Notes: generated by a model not told the origin, from the sequence alone. Shown: positions 1 to 12,109, counted from the stretch's first letter. The stretch is 64,000 bases of DNA from Lytechinus pictus (GCF_037042905.1 NC_087252.1:17873701-17937700), one strand, 5' to 3'. Made by a program: numbers and translations.

Positions 1-397
1 CTTTTAAAACAAACATCTTTCTGCTTGAATGAGCACCACTTACTTTTGAAAAGTTCGTAAGAAATGATTTACGCTTTAATTATTATGATTTAACTTGGAA
101 ATAGTTATATGGATAAAACTAGACGTTTATCATGAAAACCTTATGGGTTTAAGCCAATAAGACTGATTTGAAAATACATACAGAACACTTCCTTGAGCGC
201 CGATGCGCCCCTCCCCAAACACCGAGGCCATCGTCATGATATCTGCTTTACATGGAGAAGTGACTCACATGAACTGGCTTAGACTTTATTTTTCTTCTGT
301 AAATCATTGACAAGCTTAGAAAATGTGTGGAGTAACAAGTATTAAATGAAATGTAAACCAACTTTAAATGTAAATCAACTTAGTAGAAATTGCTGAC
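1..397. other. Non-coding, no feature seen
   Basis: AT-rich sequence without a convincing frame, repeat boundary or known motif. It has no visible counterpart in the tandem units. Confidence 0.5.
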
Positions 398-687
398 CAG
401 GAGATGTCGGATCCAAGATTTCCCAAGGGGGGGGGGGGGCACATTTTCTGAGGGAAAATTTGACAAGCCAAAAAAAAAGGTTTTTAACAAAAAATGAATG
501 ATATTTCGTCCCCCAAAAAAATTGACAGGCAGAAAAAAAGGGTCTTCACTTTCAAAGGGGAAGGGGGGCATACTTCAGTTTTATTAGCATTTTTACATTA
601 CAATGTTTAATTTAGCTTCTCAAAGGGGGGGGGGGGCACGGGTCGGCTGTGCCCTCCCGCCACCCCCCCCCCCTGGATCCGCCAGTG
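398..687. mobile_element. hAT-like MITE with G homopolymers
   Basis: Same family as 60723-60950. The right end reads CCTGGATCCGCCAGTG, runs of 10-12 G or C lie inside, and internal motifs TTTGACAAGCC and GGGTCTTCACTTTCAAA are shared. The left end is degenerate (CAGGAGATGTCGGATCC) and I found no clear target-site duplication, so the left boundary is approximate. Confidence 0.55.
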
Positions 688-1500
688 AGCTATAGGTTGT
701 GCATACCTACGGTAAAAATGTTAATGTGGATGGCAAATTTGATACAAAATGTAAAATGTATCGGTTTTATTTAAATTGACTGAAAGTGCAAAAGAATAAT
801 TATAAGCAATTGTATGGCACGGTTAGTTTGTTTTCGCCGTTTCTTCCTTATACAGCGTGAAAATGAGCATTTCTGCGCAAAACGATTTCTGCGACCCTAA
901 CAAATTGCTCACACACGTGTAACATTCTGTCACTTTTTTTTACTTTCATTTGATAGATGATACCCAAGCCCAATAATATATATGTATGAAAATAATCCAC
1001 ATGTTGTATCGTTTTCACTTCCCAGGACCACTGTAAATGTTATTTTGTATATCTAGTATTACTCATTTTGAAATTTCCTTCAAATGTTTTATATTTATTT
1101 GTCTCTGATTCGGATATACAAACTATCGAACAAACAAGTACCAACTAAAATGATTAAATACAACAGGACTTATTTGTAGGTAACATAATTGATTCCCTTA
1201 TTTGCATACCGATCAGGCCGTTGTGGTTTATTGTTTTCTGATATTAAGCGAAACTTTAACTAGCATAACAATAACTTTACTTTTCTGCATTGATCACTGT
1301 TTTCATTGGGCAGTTGGGTTAAGAAGGTGGTTTTTTTAAGCTGACGTTGCCAACGTGAATTGTTTCACGGACCCATGCCACGTTGATGTATTATTTATGA
1401 AGTTAATATGATGTATCATTTATGAAGTTATGATGTAATGAAATTTATGAAGCCAGTTTAGTTTGATTTCACTGGAAGAAGCAATAAAATAATAATTCAA

Positions 1501-1540
<40 letters not shown>
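688..1540. other. Non-coding AT-rich spacer
   Basis: No gene-like frame. It contains a short direct repeat near 1382-1445 (atgaagttaatatgatgtat type) and a (TA)n plus poly-T tract at 1500-1542. Confidence 0.5.
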
Positions 1541-1541
1541 T

Positions 1542-1759
1542 AATGGAAATTTGCTTTTCATAATTAAGTGATAACCTATTTTTTCTTTTCAAATTCTTCC
1601 TGGAACAAAATCATGTCCATTGTGTAGTGATGACCTTTTTTGCTTGTCAATTATTTTCTAGCAAATAATGACCTCAATTTTCAATGGATTACCCTTTTCT
1701 TGCTTGTAAAATTATTCCTGTAACAATATGCCTCCCTGGAAAATCCTGGATCCACCCCT
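1542..1759. mobile_element. Remnant of a GGATCC-type hAT-like MITE
   Basis: The right end reads AAATCCTGGATCCACCCCTA, and the interior holds TTTTTGCTTGTCAATTATTT, the complement of the AAATTGACAAGCAAAAA motif in the element at 32042. The left end and the duplication are not recognisable. Confidence 0.35.
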
Positions 1760-1906
1760 AATTTTGACACCTCTTTAAATAATCATTTCAGTAGAAGATA
1801 TATTTTCTCATTTTTCTTTCTTTTTACCTCAGTCGACATCATAATACAGAAAGGACTAGCTACGGTCTAGTGTGAGGATTGAGTAATAGAAAGTAGATCC
1901 AGGTTC

Positions 1907-2095
1907 GTCGCTTTGGTTCGCGTTGAGAATAACAATGGAGAGGGTCGTAGCGGAGGAGGTGTGGGGTGTTATATCAAGACAAACGTAACATATAAGAGAA
2001 GTCAAGACTTTGAAGACAACTCATTAGAATTGATGTGGATTGAATTCCAACTGAGAAATCATAGACTGTACCTTCTAGGAAAAGTGTGCAGATAG
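1907..2095 (+). pseudogene. Non-LTR retrotransposon endonuclease fragment
   Basis: A ~60-residue open stretch reads RSGGGVGCYIKTNV, followed by LELMWIEFQLRNHRLYLLG. That is the R-x-GGGV-x-x-Y-I-K and E-x-x-W-I-E pattern found in APE-type endonuclease domains of LINEs. The frame ends at 2095 without a downstream domain, so it is a dead fragment. It lies about 200 bp upstream of TRIM copy A, where copies B and C have unrelated sequence. Confidence 0.6.
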
Positions 2096-2303
2096 ACAAC
2101 AGCTGCCTTCCATTGTACAAAAAAAAATTAAGACAAATTTGATTTGTATATTTTTGGTTCAATATATATTACAGATTTTTTTTACCGTTGATATACTAAT
2201 TGCAGTTTGAAATACTATAAGAATAAGTTCTATGCATTTGCTAGATATTTAGAGTGTTGTGCTAATTAAAAACAAAAACAAAACTTCAAAGGTAACAATA
2301 ATT

Positions 2304-4178
2304 ATGGCGACACTTGAGCACACCGTTTCGCAAAATCTAAAGTGTCCGGTTTGTTTTGATTTGCTTACTGATCCAAAACAACTGTCATGTACACATACGT
2401 TTTGTAAAAAATGTATTCGAGATATTCTGGCGTTCTCTTTACTTGAAAATATTTTGTCGTGTCCAATATGTAGAAATACTACAACTGTCGCGAATGGCGA
2501 TGTTGCAAACCTTAAAACTAACATTCCTGTTAAGTCACTTGTTGACGGCGTCAGGAATAGTAAACAGCTCTGTGACACGTGTGACAAGCAATCAAGAGCC
2601 GCACACTTCTGTTGCGATTGTGGTAAGAATATGTGTAACGCATGTCTGCAAGATCATAACAACTGGAACCCTAATCTTAAACACAAAGTAGTGAGTGTTG
2701 AGGACATCAGAGGGGGAAGGGTCGTCTTAGAGAAGAAGTTATATTGTCGGGAAAAGATACATAGAACTGAGAAGTATGAATGCACTGATGTATGCACGAC
2801 ATGTAAGAAGCTCATTTGTACGAGATGTCGTATGCTCTACCACACTCCGGAGAAAGGCCATTGTGTTAAAGATGCCGGGGAGTACACCGCCTCCATCAAA
2901 AATAGAGTTGAGACCCTACAGTCACGTGGTAAAACTAAAACTAAAACAGTCAAGAATCACATGACTTGTATTGATCATCAAATCAAACGCGTCAACTGTC
3001 ACATTGATGGGGAAAAGGCAAAAAACAACAGGATTTGCGAAGAAGCTATCAATAAAATAACAGAGAGGAATGCTACCTTGAACAAGCAACTCGATGATCA
3101 GAAAGAAAAAATAGTTAGGAGTTTATATAATATGAAAATTGATAATCAAAGGTTAGTTAAGAGTATTGAGAGTGCGAGTGAATTGTTGAGTAATAGTTTG
3201 AAAGGCCAAATAGAAGGAGATGCTGCAGCAATTTGTGATTCATTGTCATTTGAATTGAATAATGTATTAGATAGGGATAATCCAAAGAAGATGGTTGCTA
3301 TTGATGTCGGCGATCATGCAGAGGAACTGACGTTTACACCAAGCTGCGATACTGATACATTATCAATTGGGGAACTGAGGTTTGTGAAATGTAAGCCGAA
3401 ATGCAATGCAGCACTCTCAAAGAAGGACGCTATGAATGGCATAGCTGCTACCAATAATAGTATGGTAGCAGTTGGTTATAGCGAGGGGGGAATCTATATC
3501 TTCTCTCCTCATTGTCAGCTTCAGGAGGCAGTGATCAAAGACGTATGGATCGTGGACCTAGGATGCCTCTCTGATGGTTGTTATGCTGTACGCGATAGAT
3601 ATAACAAGATGTCACTGTACACATCATATGAAGAGAGACAGGATGTGACATTCGATACTCTTGGTAAGAGTGAAGGTGGAACAGGTGGTCTCGCCGTTGA
3701 CAGCAATGATCTGATCTATGTTAGCTACAGGAAAGCTAAGAAGATCCAGGTATTCTCACCATCAGGTGGCAAGGCTATGAGGGTGATACCATGCGATGGG
3801 TATGAACCAAAGCAAATCACAAGTTATGGTGATTCATTGATCGTTAAGCAGGATGACACTCAGATAGCACGTATTAATAAAAAGGGTGTTATAATGTATC
3901 AATTATTACGTAAACCTCTGGAAATACGCCTCTTTGCCGCTGTGAGTAAGGACAATACAATCCTGATTTCCTCTGTAAGATTCGAGGAAGGTCTGCTCAA
4001 TATCGATGAGTATACCGGTGAGCTCAAACACATTAGGAGTCTTATATCTGATTACAAGATTGAGAAACCTGAGAGACATTGGTATTACCTTCAACAGTTT
4101 CAATCAGGAGAGATAGCTTTCTGTACACCTGATAGGCTCTATGTATTCAACCTAGTTACTAGTAAAGTTACCTCGTAA
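2304..4178 (+). CDS. TRIM/NHL-like RING-B-box protein, copy A
   Basis: Intronless gene of 624 residues, predicted to be a cytoplasmic E3 ubiquitin ligase of the tripartite-motif class. The RING finger is C14-x2-C17-x11-C29-x-H31-x2-C34-x2-C37-x15-C53-x2-C56 (C3HC4). B-box 1 spans about 90-127, and B-box 2 about 148-186 (C148, H153, C164, C167, C172, C175, H180, H186). A Lys/Glu-rich coiled coil runs about 195-310. The C-terminal ~300 residues carry NHL/beta-propeller-like strands such as LAVDSNDLIYVSYRKAKKI near residue 460. The start is the ATG at 2304 (MATLEHT), shared by both sister genes; an in-frame ATG at 2259 adds 15 Lys/Asn-rich residues with no counterpart. The reading frame is intact and all zinc ligands are present. 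The DNA directly upstream does not match the region upstream of copies B and C. Domain assignment is by motif; the ubiquitin target is unknown. Confidence 0.9.
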   Translation: MATLEHTVSQNLKCPVCFDLLTDPKQLSCTHTFCKKCIRDILAFSLLENILSCPICRNTTTVANGDVANLKTNIPVKSLVDGVRNSKQLCDTCDKQSRAAHFCCDCGKNMCNACLQDHNNWNPNLKHKVVSVEDIRGGRVVLEKKLYCREKIHRTEKYECTDVCTTCKKLICTRCRMLYHTPEKGHCVKDAGEYTASIKNRVETLQSRGKTKTKTVKNHMTCIDHQIKRVNCHIDGEKAKNNRICEEAINKITERNATLNKQLDDQKEKIVRSLYNMKIDNQRLVKSIESASELLSNSLKGQIEGDAAAICDSLSFELNNVLDRDNPKKMVAIDVGDHAEELTFTPSCDTDTLSIGELRFVKCKPKCNAALSKKDAMNGIAATNNSMVAVGYSEGGIYIFSPHCQLQEAVIKDVWIVDLGCLSDGCYAVRDRYNKMSLYTSYEERQDVTFDTLGKSEGGTGGLAVDSNDLIYVSYRKAKKIQVFSPSGGKAMRVIPCDGYEPKQITSYGDSLIVKQDDTQIARINKKGVIMYQLLRKPLEIRLFAAVSKDNTILISSVRFEEGLLNIDEYTGELKHIRSLISDYKIEKPERHWYYLQQFQSGEIAFCTPDRLYVFNLVTSKVTS

Positions 4179-6002
4179 GAATATTATTTTTTGACCTTCA
4201 AGAGCCAATTAATTTCCTACTTTACAAATTCTTAAATTCACCAGTTTCAATGCTAATCTTGGTATTTATGTTTCATTAATGTCAAGAAACTTAATTCATT
4301 CCATTCGATAAAAAATAATGTAAACAATAGAATAGTAAAAGGCAAAAGTACATAATATACAATTGTTATTACATACAGAGGAGAGTAATTGAAATATGAG
4401 ACTCTGCAAAGGTTGAAAAAGAATTAAACTTCAGTTGAAGAAGAATCAAGGTACTGTTAGATTATTCGTGTTTCTGATTTCGAAAGGAAAAGGGAAACGA
4501 GGAGGCGCGCTCAATTTTCTGTTTCGTGAAGGTGAAACAGAAAAAGGGAAAAAGATATTTCAATTCAATGTTATGTTTCGTGAACGCGAAACAAAAAGAG
4601 GAAACGAAACTTTCAATTCAATTTTGTGTTTTCAAAAGGAAAAAAATAAAAATTATAATATGTAAAAAAAAGTCAAACGGAAGAATGAACCGTTTTTTCT
4701 GTTTTCTCGTTTTTACATCTTTCATTTTTTAATCAAAAGCAATATATCTAACGATACCTTGATTAGGAAGCTCTGTCCAAAGCTGCACCCCATCTGTATC
4801 TTGTTTAACATAGTTTCATGCATGTGTACGTAGATTTCACTACGTCTATCTTTACCATTCTTAAAAGAATACATTTTGAGGGCTTTCCTTGAAACTCCAT
4901 TTAAGTAGAAATTAATTTAACAAAGTGACTGTTTGATGTTGCATTTTCTTTCCATTAAAATATCATTTTGCATACCCTTATTTAAAAAAAATATGTACAA
5001 GCATAAATACATGTAAATGACACCAAGCAAAATTGAAAAGTGAAACAGCAGATTACATTGATTATTCAGAAATGACTAAAACCTATATTTCATATCCAAT
5101 GTTTACTTCCTTAATGAAGAATATTCTATGACATAAACGACTGATGTTGACAACGTGACCAGTAATGAGTCTGGTGCCCTATAGTAGGCCTACGGAAGAA
5201 AAAAAATCTTTGTTGAGAATGGGGATTAATAAATACAAGTCCTAATAGTTTTATGTAATTGTAAGTGTATGTGTGTGCGTATCTTGGGGGTGGGCCAGGA
5301 ATCTTCAGGGAAATGAAATGAGGAAAAATTTAAGACTCACAAAATAAAAAATCTAAAGCAATGATTAATCGCAATAACAATTTAATACAATTAAAAACAA
5401 TCAATCGACCAATATTAGATCAATGCGGCAAAAAATCAGATGTTGGAAAATCCTGGCGAAAGTTAAACCGAATAGAATGATGGTGTATATTATTTGTAGA
5501 TTACTTCTGTTGGGGTTATAAACCCTACTTGGATGCTATGGTATGTTCATGATTTGGATGCATTTACCAGTTTGTTCATAATAATTTTCATTACATATTC
5601 CTTTTTTGTTTTCAATATTATCACTAGCATAAATAGACATCAATGAGCGATGACAACAAACATATACATATCGAATTCGATGTCAATACAAATAGAAATC
5701 ATAAGAACCACAATTCAATTCTTGTTTTTTTGTTTTTGTGTTTTATACTTGATCACATGTAAAACACTAAGTGTGTTCATATTGTAAGAAAAAAGTTGAA
5801 CAGAAGTTATACATACCACTAAACCCTTTCTATTTCCGCAGTCATTTCACCAAACAGAAAATAGAAAAAAAATATTTTATTTGCATTGTATATTATTTGG
5901 TCTCATTCATTCATTCAGTCATAAAACTAGATGGAAAATGTAAACAGTGCCCTTCCATTTATGTGTTCAAGAACATGCTAAAGTCCCATTATATATATAT
6001 AG

Positions 6003-6057
<55 letters not shown>

Positions 6058-7253
6058 TACAAGTGGTGTCCTTTTCGTGCAGTTTTGTATAAAATTTTAA
6101 CCAACTGCTGTATTTGTTTTGTTATTTTATATAGCATTTATGAAAAAGTAATTAGTATTATTAACAGGGAGACCGACGAAAGACAGGCTTGTAAAAACGC
6201 TACCAATGAAATTAGACAATTTTAAAGCAGTTGATTTCAATACAAACAATTAAAAAAGGGAAATAATAGTGAGAGCAAACGTAGAACAAACATGGAAATG
6301 GTAAAAATAAATGGATTGAAAGGAGATGCATGGTCATAAAAAATATTATAGATAAAAAACATGTATCAGGAAGGTAATGGGGCTTCCAAAGCAATGGATA
6401 AAAGAAATGAAAATGAAAAGAAAAAAGAAAGAAGGACAAAAGTGGGATGAAATAAAGGGGGAAAGAAAATAAGTTATAAGATTGTTGCCAAAAGTGCTCA
6501 GTATGGCCTTGAAAGAGATTTTTCTTGGCTGGACAAATACAGATTTTGAAAAAAACATTTCATTTTTAAGAGTGATTATTTATTTATCCTAAATTTAAAG
6601 AGTGATATTGGAGGTCATTGTCACCTCTTCTTCTTCTTCTTCTTCTTTCCTCATTTTATCCTGAATTAGTTTCATAACAAGTCTTTATCGATTATCTTAA
6701 TCTTTTCATGCATAATCATGATCGTGGTTGCGTCAGTATCAAGTGGATTTGACATACCAATTTCCTTTATACTTACGCTCAATATTTACAGCCTGAGCCT
6801 TTAGTACGGCTATTTTTATGTGTTATTTTGCTTTTTAACCTAGACGTTGTGTTATAACTGAATGCATACCACTTAAAGATGTACTTTTTGTGTTTGTTTT
6901 CTTTTCACCTGAATCCAACAAGCCCAATATACAATCGGTATATATGTATATATTGTGTATAATTATGTGTGTATATGTATATTATATGCACACACATATA
7001 TATAATATATATACACACGATTTGAACATTACCAATTAAGGATATGAATTCTTTGTCAGTGTATAAAAAAAAATTACATAATGTTGGTGTTAAAGTGAAA
7101 TGTGTCTAAATTCAAAGAAATAGAATGATTTTTTATGAGGTGTAAAAAAACATAATTTTGTTTGAATTTGAGGTAACTCGAGGCGGCAAACGTTGTAATG
7201 GAGGAATTCATAATTTACTCGAAATATAATACGATAGGACGATGGGTAATTAT
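4179..7253. other. Intergenic core of unit 1, part 1
   Basis: No gene recognised. The stretch is shared with units 2 and 3, so it is ancestral to the duplication. It contains A-rich imperfect repeats with GTTTCGTGAAGG-like motifs at 4490-4640, a (TA)n tract near 5990-6056, a short (CTT)n tract near 6630, and a TA/TG-rich stretch at 6935-7018. Confidence 0.6.
5990..6056. repeat. (TA)n microsatellite
   Basis: Near-pure TA dinucleotides. The paralogous place in unit 2 (34290-34315) is also a TA tract, and a mariner-type element inserted just beside it there. Confidence 0.9.
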
Positions 7254-7341
7254 AATAATAATAATAATAATACCAGGATTTATAAAGCGCCTTTTGCCTG
7301 ATACAAAGTACTGCTATTATTACCCCGACTTTAGCTCGAGC
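7254..7341 (-). mobile_element. 5'-truncated SINE tail, minus orientation
   Basis: Read on the minus strand it gives CGGGGTAATAATAGCAG, then GGCGCTTTATAAATCC and an (ATT)n tail, as expected for the 3' end of a tRNA-derived SINE related to the one at 16137. It is flanked by the direct repeat TAATTAT (7247-7253 and 7342-7348). The unit 2 paralogue has a single TAATTAT at 37592-37598, so the insertion followed the duplication. Confidence 0.72.
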
Positions 7342-7348
7342 TAATTAT

Positions 7349-8268
7349 TCGTTGTTAAAGTGATACGTAAATGATTGAACTTATAAATGTTATGTAATTT
7401 TATTAATAAAAAAGAGAATAAAGAATGCAGTTTTGATGTTTTGATTATAATTCGCATAGACTCCGTTTCTATCTGATATGACGGGCTTTTTTCAATGCTA
7501 GAATAACGGCAATTCAAGCAGGCTAGAGATACATGTAATGTAGTGTATATAGTAATGATTTAATTTCATTATATTTTACGTTCACTACAACATCAATATT
7601 ATCTTTAATCTTGTCAAAAAAAATAAAAAAAAATATTCTAGCTACCTGGTGTAACTCAATGTAATCTACCAAAATTCGACGAGGTATAGGTCGTTGAATA
7701 TATATATATATATATATATATTATTATTATATATTTGTAAATAATGTACCAGTCCCATCTCTCTTAGCAATTGAACCATAATCAGAATTAACTAACTGAC
7801 AAAGAAAGGTGATGTATGATAAAAGATTACTTTCATCTTCGTGCATATTCAATGAAGATTAATTCGACGATCTATGCAAGTCGCTGATATACAAAATACA
7901 ACACAGAGGGGAAAGAATGGAGCCCTGCGGGATTCCACAGTTTGTATTTCCCAGTACTTGCACGTGATTTGCATAATTGCATACTTAGGTTGCTAATCCA
8001 TTTTTTCTTAGATAATAAATCATTTGTTCCTTCTGACAAACTCTGCATTCGCATTCATTTAGAAAGTGTAGCTGCAACGAAAGATTAGGATTGATTTTCT
8101 ATTTTGTCGTAGTGATGTTAGGTCAAGATGCTGAACGTGCGTGATGTTCAGAGTTATGCATACATTTTATGTCATTTATGTGGCTTATGGACATGGTTCT
8201 GATAATTGTGATATTGGTGACGGTGTTTATGATGGCGACCATGCTGAAGGACTAATGAAAAGAGCTAA
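7349..8268. other. Intergenic core of unit 1, part 2
   Basis: No gene recognised; paralogous to 37600-38493. Contains a (TA)n tract near 7698-7720 and AT-rich sequence. A short minus-strand open stretch near 7872-8054 is not preserved in unit 2 and is not called. Confidence 0.5.
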
Positions 8269-8516
8269 ACACTGCTAAAACGCTAATGTTAATGTAACAC
8301 CTCCCTGGCATCTATTTTGGTCCACACCAGAGAGGTATTGAAACAAATCCGGTTTGGCGTTTGGTTAACACCAATTTGGCATTTAAGCAACAGCAATTAG
8401 TGTTAAACCAATATCGGTTTGATTCTTAAGTAGTCACATTGTTTCAACGCTTCTCTGCTTTGGACCAATATAGGTACCGGGCCGGTGTTAAATCAACACC
8501 GGTGTTTTTGTAGTGT
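8269..8516. mobile_element. MITE with ACACTGC termini, unit 1 copy
   Basis: 248 bp bounded by imperfect inverted repeats, ACACTGCTAAAACGCTAATG at the left and GGTGTTTTTGTAGTGT at the right. The interior repeats the words GGTGTTAA, AACACCAATT and CCGGTGTT. A copy at the same position in unit 2 (38494-38741) shows that it inserted before the duplication. The target duplication is not clear, so the superfamily is undetermined. Confidence 0.65.
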
Positions 8517-9060
8517 AATAATGATGATAATGATAAGAAGTATATAGATAATAGTGGTAGTATCGATGGTCGTGGTGATGACGATAGCAATGATGGTGAC
8601 AGAGGCGATGATGGAGAATAAGCTGATAGTGAAAATGTTGGTGATGTTGATGGTAATAGTGATATAATTGTAGATGATAGTGAAATACACTGTAGTTCTG
8701 ATGTTGATGATGGTAATGATGATGATTAAAGTAATATGAGATGATTATAGTAATAATGGTGATGTAAATGATAGTGAAGATGTTGATGATGGTAATGGTG
8801 ATAATGTAGATGATAATGAAATGGTTCTGATGTTGATGATGGTAATGATGGTGATGGAGATAATAGAAAAGATGGTGGCAATGTCGATGATGGTAATGAT
8901 GATGATGAAGATGAAAGTGACGATGGTGGTTATGTTGATGATGGTAATGGTGATGATGGAGATGATAGTTAAAATCATGGTGATATTGATGATGGTATCA
9001 TTGTGATGGAGCTGATCGAGAATATGGTGATGTGATATTGAAAATATTACTGGTAATGTT
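8517..9060. repeat. Degenerate (GATGATGGT)n minisatellite
   Basis: Long imperfect array of GATGATGGTAATGATGAT-type words. It gives long, simple-composition open frames on both strands that are not genes. The unit 2 counterpart (38742-39030) is shorter, so the array length changed after duplication. Confidence 0.85.
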
Positions 9061-10505
9061 TCCCGTTCTGTGGGGGGGGGGGGGCTGAAATAGTGCGAGC
9101 CGATGTTAGGTGGTGCATATACCTGGCATAATGTGTCCGGCAAGAAATGAGGAACGGGATGAGAGGAGGAGGAGGGATAGGGGACAGAGATGGGACGTTC
9201 AAAATTATGCATGGGATGTCAATTTTATTCAGCTATACAAGGAGCTGGGACATTTTTTTTCATGTTTTGGCAGGAGGCCAGGTCAGATGGCCTACTGTTA
9301 TGTTAAAAATGTTGTGAACATTAAACATAGCTTCCGTTCTGGTAAGCGAAGGCAGGAAGGAAGCCAACCAAAAAGTTTCCTCTCAATGACAGTTACAAAT
9401 CATGGATTTTCTTTCTACCGTTCTGAGTAGTTACATTTTTGTATAAGTCAATGTTGAAGGGTTATCCAGGCTGAGAGTAAGGTAATTTGAATAGCCAGAT
9501 TAATTCCAAAAAAGAGCAAAAAAATCTAACAAGTATTAAATCAGGTAACGAAAGACGAAGATAATAATGGCATTAAAAAAATTACATTAATCTGGTGAAA
9601 TAATTACGATTTAAAATAATGACATAAAAGGGTAAGTTCGGATGTGAGATCATCAGCCCAGTTGCATATCCATGAACTCACGCGTAAAATTGTTTAACGA
9701 AAAATATGGAAGTGTATATTAAAAGTTACGTGTAAGTTTGTTTACTTTTACCGGAAAGTTAATGACAATTAAATATTTTGCTTGTGTAATCCTTGATTAT
9801 CAGCCTTTCATACCCCTTCAAATTTGGCGTCAGTTCGTTTTGGGAAGAGCGGAAGAGGACAAGAACTTTATCAATGATTTGTCTTAAAATTAATACGTAA
9901 GTACATACAAACACCCCACCCCTTTCTCTCCCACCGCTGATTTCGAAGGAAGGTTAAAAAGGGAGCTTTAAAACAACAATTTTTCTTGGAGATGTTTAAA
10001 TGACAATTTCTAATCAAAAGTCAGTATTATTAGATTGTTGTTTGTGACATTTTAGAATTCACTCTCTCTCCTGATTAATAACCATATATCAATTTTCTTT
10101 AAAAATGCAGTGAAAACGCCAGTAAAATATGTGTATACCCTCAGCATGACATTGTGCATGTATCGTCAATTTCTAAAATACAGGACCGATGTTAATACAA
10201 TACAAAACTTGTTCGGGGCAGGACAACTAAATTCTCTGAAATCAATATTGGCATTGCACATGCATCATTCAACGGTGATGCAGATTTCTGAATGATTTTA
10301 TCAGGAGGCAAAGTAACATGCTAAGCTAGTGAGCCTGCTGAATATATCTTAAGTGGGAATGTTAGAAGCCATGAGAGACGCATTTCAAATTTTATGATTT
10401 CACTCCTCCAATCTCACTTAAAAAATCTAAAAAAGTTCCCTCCTAATAACCATCTCTCTTTCTAGTTTCTTCAACGAAAACTAACCACTAGAAAAAGGTT
10501 TTCTT
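9061..10505. other. Intergenic core of unit 1, part 3
   Basis: Paralogous to 39045-39815 and 40660-41280. Open stretches at 9110-9430 and 10110-10295 recur in unit 2. The first is frameshifted there by one extra T in a poly-T run, and neither has a recognisable domain, so I do not call genes. A 9-10 G run lies at 9073. Confidence 0.5.
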
Positions 10506-12090
10506 ATGGATCAAATCAAGGAACTTTGCACTATTTCTGCCGATGAAAATGTACCTCTTTGAACTGTTAGCAAGGAGTTACCAGGAACTCCTTTGTCTAA
10601 GCAGTGAAGTGCATTGCAGATACTTTTGGACACTGAGTCGAAATATTCAACTTGAAATAATTATTTTTGTCATTTCTGATGATGTCGAGAACAAGGACCA
10701 AAGCTAACAGGATGGACTTGTCATCGTACATACAAGAATACTAAGAAGCTTTCGCAACTGGAATGGGGACGGATTTAGAACACAGCGAAATCAATGACAA
10801 TTTCCGTCAAATTGCAAAGTATGATTGGAAGGTCATTGTACAGGTGACTGCTGTTGATCTCCGCCACATATAAGAGGAAGAAAAAGAAGAAGAAGAAGAA
10901 CTTAAAGAAAAAGAAGCAGTGATTGAAATTTTAAAAAAGATGCAAACTAAGTTGTTTGTCAAGAATCCAGGACGAAACTTTTTTGTTTCATTCAACAATT
11001 TCGACCGAGACTTGATTGTCATTAATGGTGTTTCACAATACATTATTTATGTTCTTGAATTCGTCGTGCGTCGTAGAATCGAAACTCCCTACTGTAGCCC
11101 TTCAACTACCGATAGGCTTACTTCCAAATCAACTACTATCAGGGCGTAGAATTTTGAAGTGAATTGTATACATTTTCCAAAAACAATATATATAAAATGA
11201 TACAATTGAAATTGATGAATGATATTAGGATGATAGCCCTACTCAGCGGCATTAATCACGGTGATGCTGGTGTACAGAGGGGGACTCTGGAATAAACCCA
11301 AAACCGTTCTTTGTCTTCCACCAAGGTGACCGAAAAACAAACTTACAAAAATACTACATGACTTGCACTGCGCTGCTAGTAAACGAATCCAAATAAAAAG
11401 GAAGTGCGTGAGGAATTAGGCTCTGATTGCGGCTACACAGTGCTCGTTCAGGAAGCATTATATCTATAAAGTCAGCACTAATAGTAGAACCTGTAGCCCA
11501 CTTGTAGGAAACATTTCGTAGAGAGAGTTTGAATCTCGTCAGTTTGACGCAGACAAATCCAAGATAAGATCCCAACGTCGGAAGTTTAAATAGAGAATTC
11601 AGTGCAGATATTGACGACGCTTGTCAATACACAAGCCGAACCTGCTTTTTCTTCTGCGTCTGTGAGATCCCGAACGAAAAACTAACGACGAAAGAGTCAT
11701 AGATTCGAATTGGCGCTGTTTCTAACATTTAAATAATTATACGTAGGCTAAGCTCCAAATGTTGCAGTGGTGAGACGACTGGACAATGTCCTCCGGCTCG
11801 TGCAGGAGGACACAAAGAAAATAATTGGTAAGTTCGCAAACTATCACACTAAAAATGAAGCGTACCAAGCCTGGGGATAACATTACATTATGTTGTAATT
11901 GGTAAAAACGAGAGAAGTTCCAAAATCAAAATCCATGAATATCTGACGAAGAAAGATTTGAACCTGTTAGTACACTCAAGGAAGTAAAACGCGATATCAT
12001 TTAAAGAATTTGTACCGAGGATGGTAAGATAATCGAGAAGAATGTCATTGATGAACTTGATACCACAGCAATAAGGTTCAGACACTCACT
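10506..12090 (+). pseudogene. Decayed coding-like segment, unit 1 copy
   Basis: Several plus-strand stretches look protein-like but are separated by stops and frame changes: MDQIKELCTISADENVPL at 10506, then a block near 10770-11146 containing KYDWKVIVQVTAVDL and KNPGRNFFVSFNNFDRDLIV, then VVRRLDNVLRLVQEDTKKII near 11763, and a last block near 11935-12090 containing DGKIIEKNVIDELDTTAIRF. A consensus-like donor (GGTAAGT at about 11826) follows the third block, so some breaks may once have been introns. I do not recognise the family. Compared with 41283-42915, the substitutions visible in the longest block are mostly amino-acid changing, and unit 1 has an extra GAAGAA-rich insert near 10870, both pointing to relaxed constraint. 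Confidence 0.4.
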
Positions 12091-12109
12091 TTGTTATCAG
12101 AGGGTCGCA

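Noticed and set aside
2259..2303. Earlier in-frame ATG extending TRIM copy A by 15 residues
   Set aside because: The extension is Lys/Asn-rich low-complexity sequence without a counterpart in copies B or C, which all begin MATLEH.
8745..9212. 155-residue minus-strand open frame (and 38669-39190)
   Set aside because: It follows the degenerate GATGATGGT minisatellite, which lacks stops in this frame; no domain.
9110..9430. 106-residue open frame recurring in unit 2 (39125-39409)
   Set aside because: The frame is broken in unit 2 by one base in a poly-T run, there is no domain, and similarity is explained by segmental duplication.
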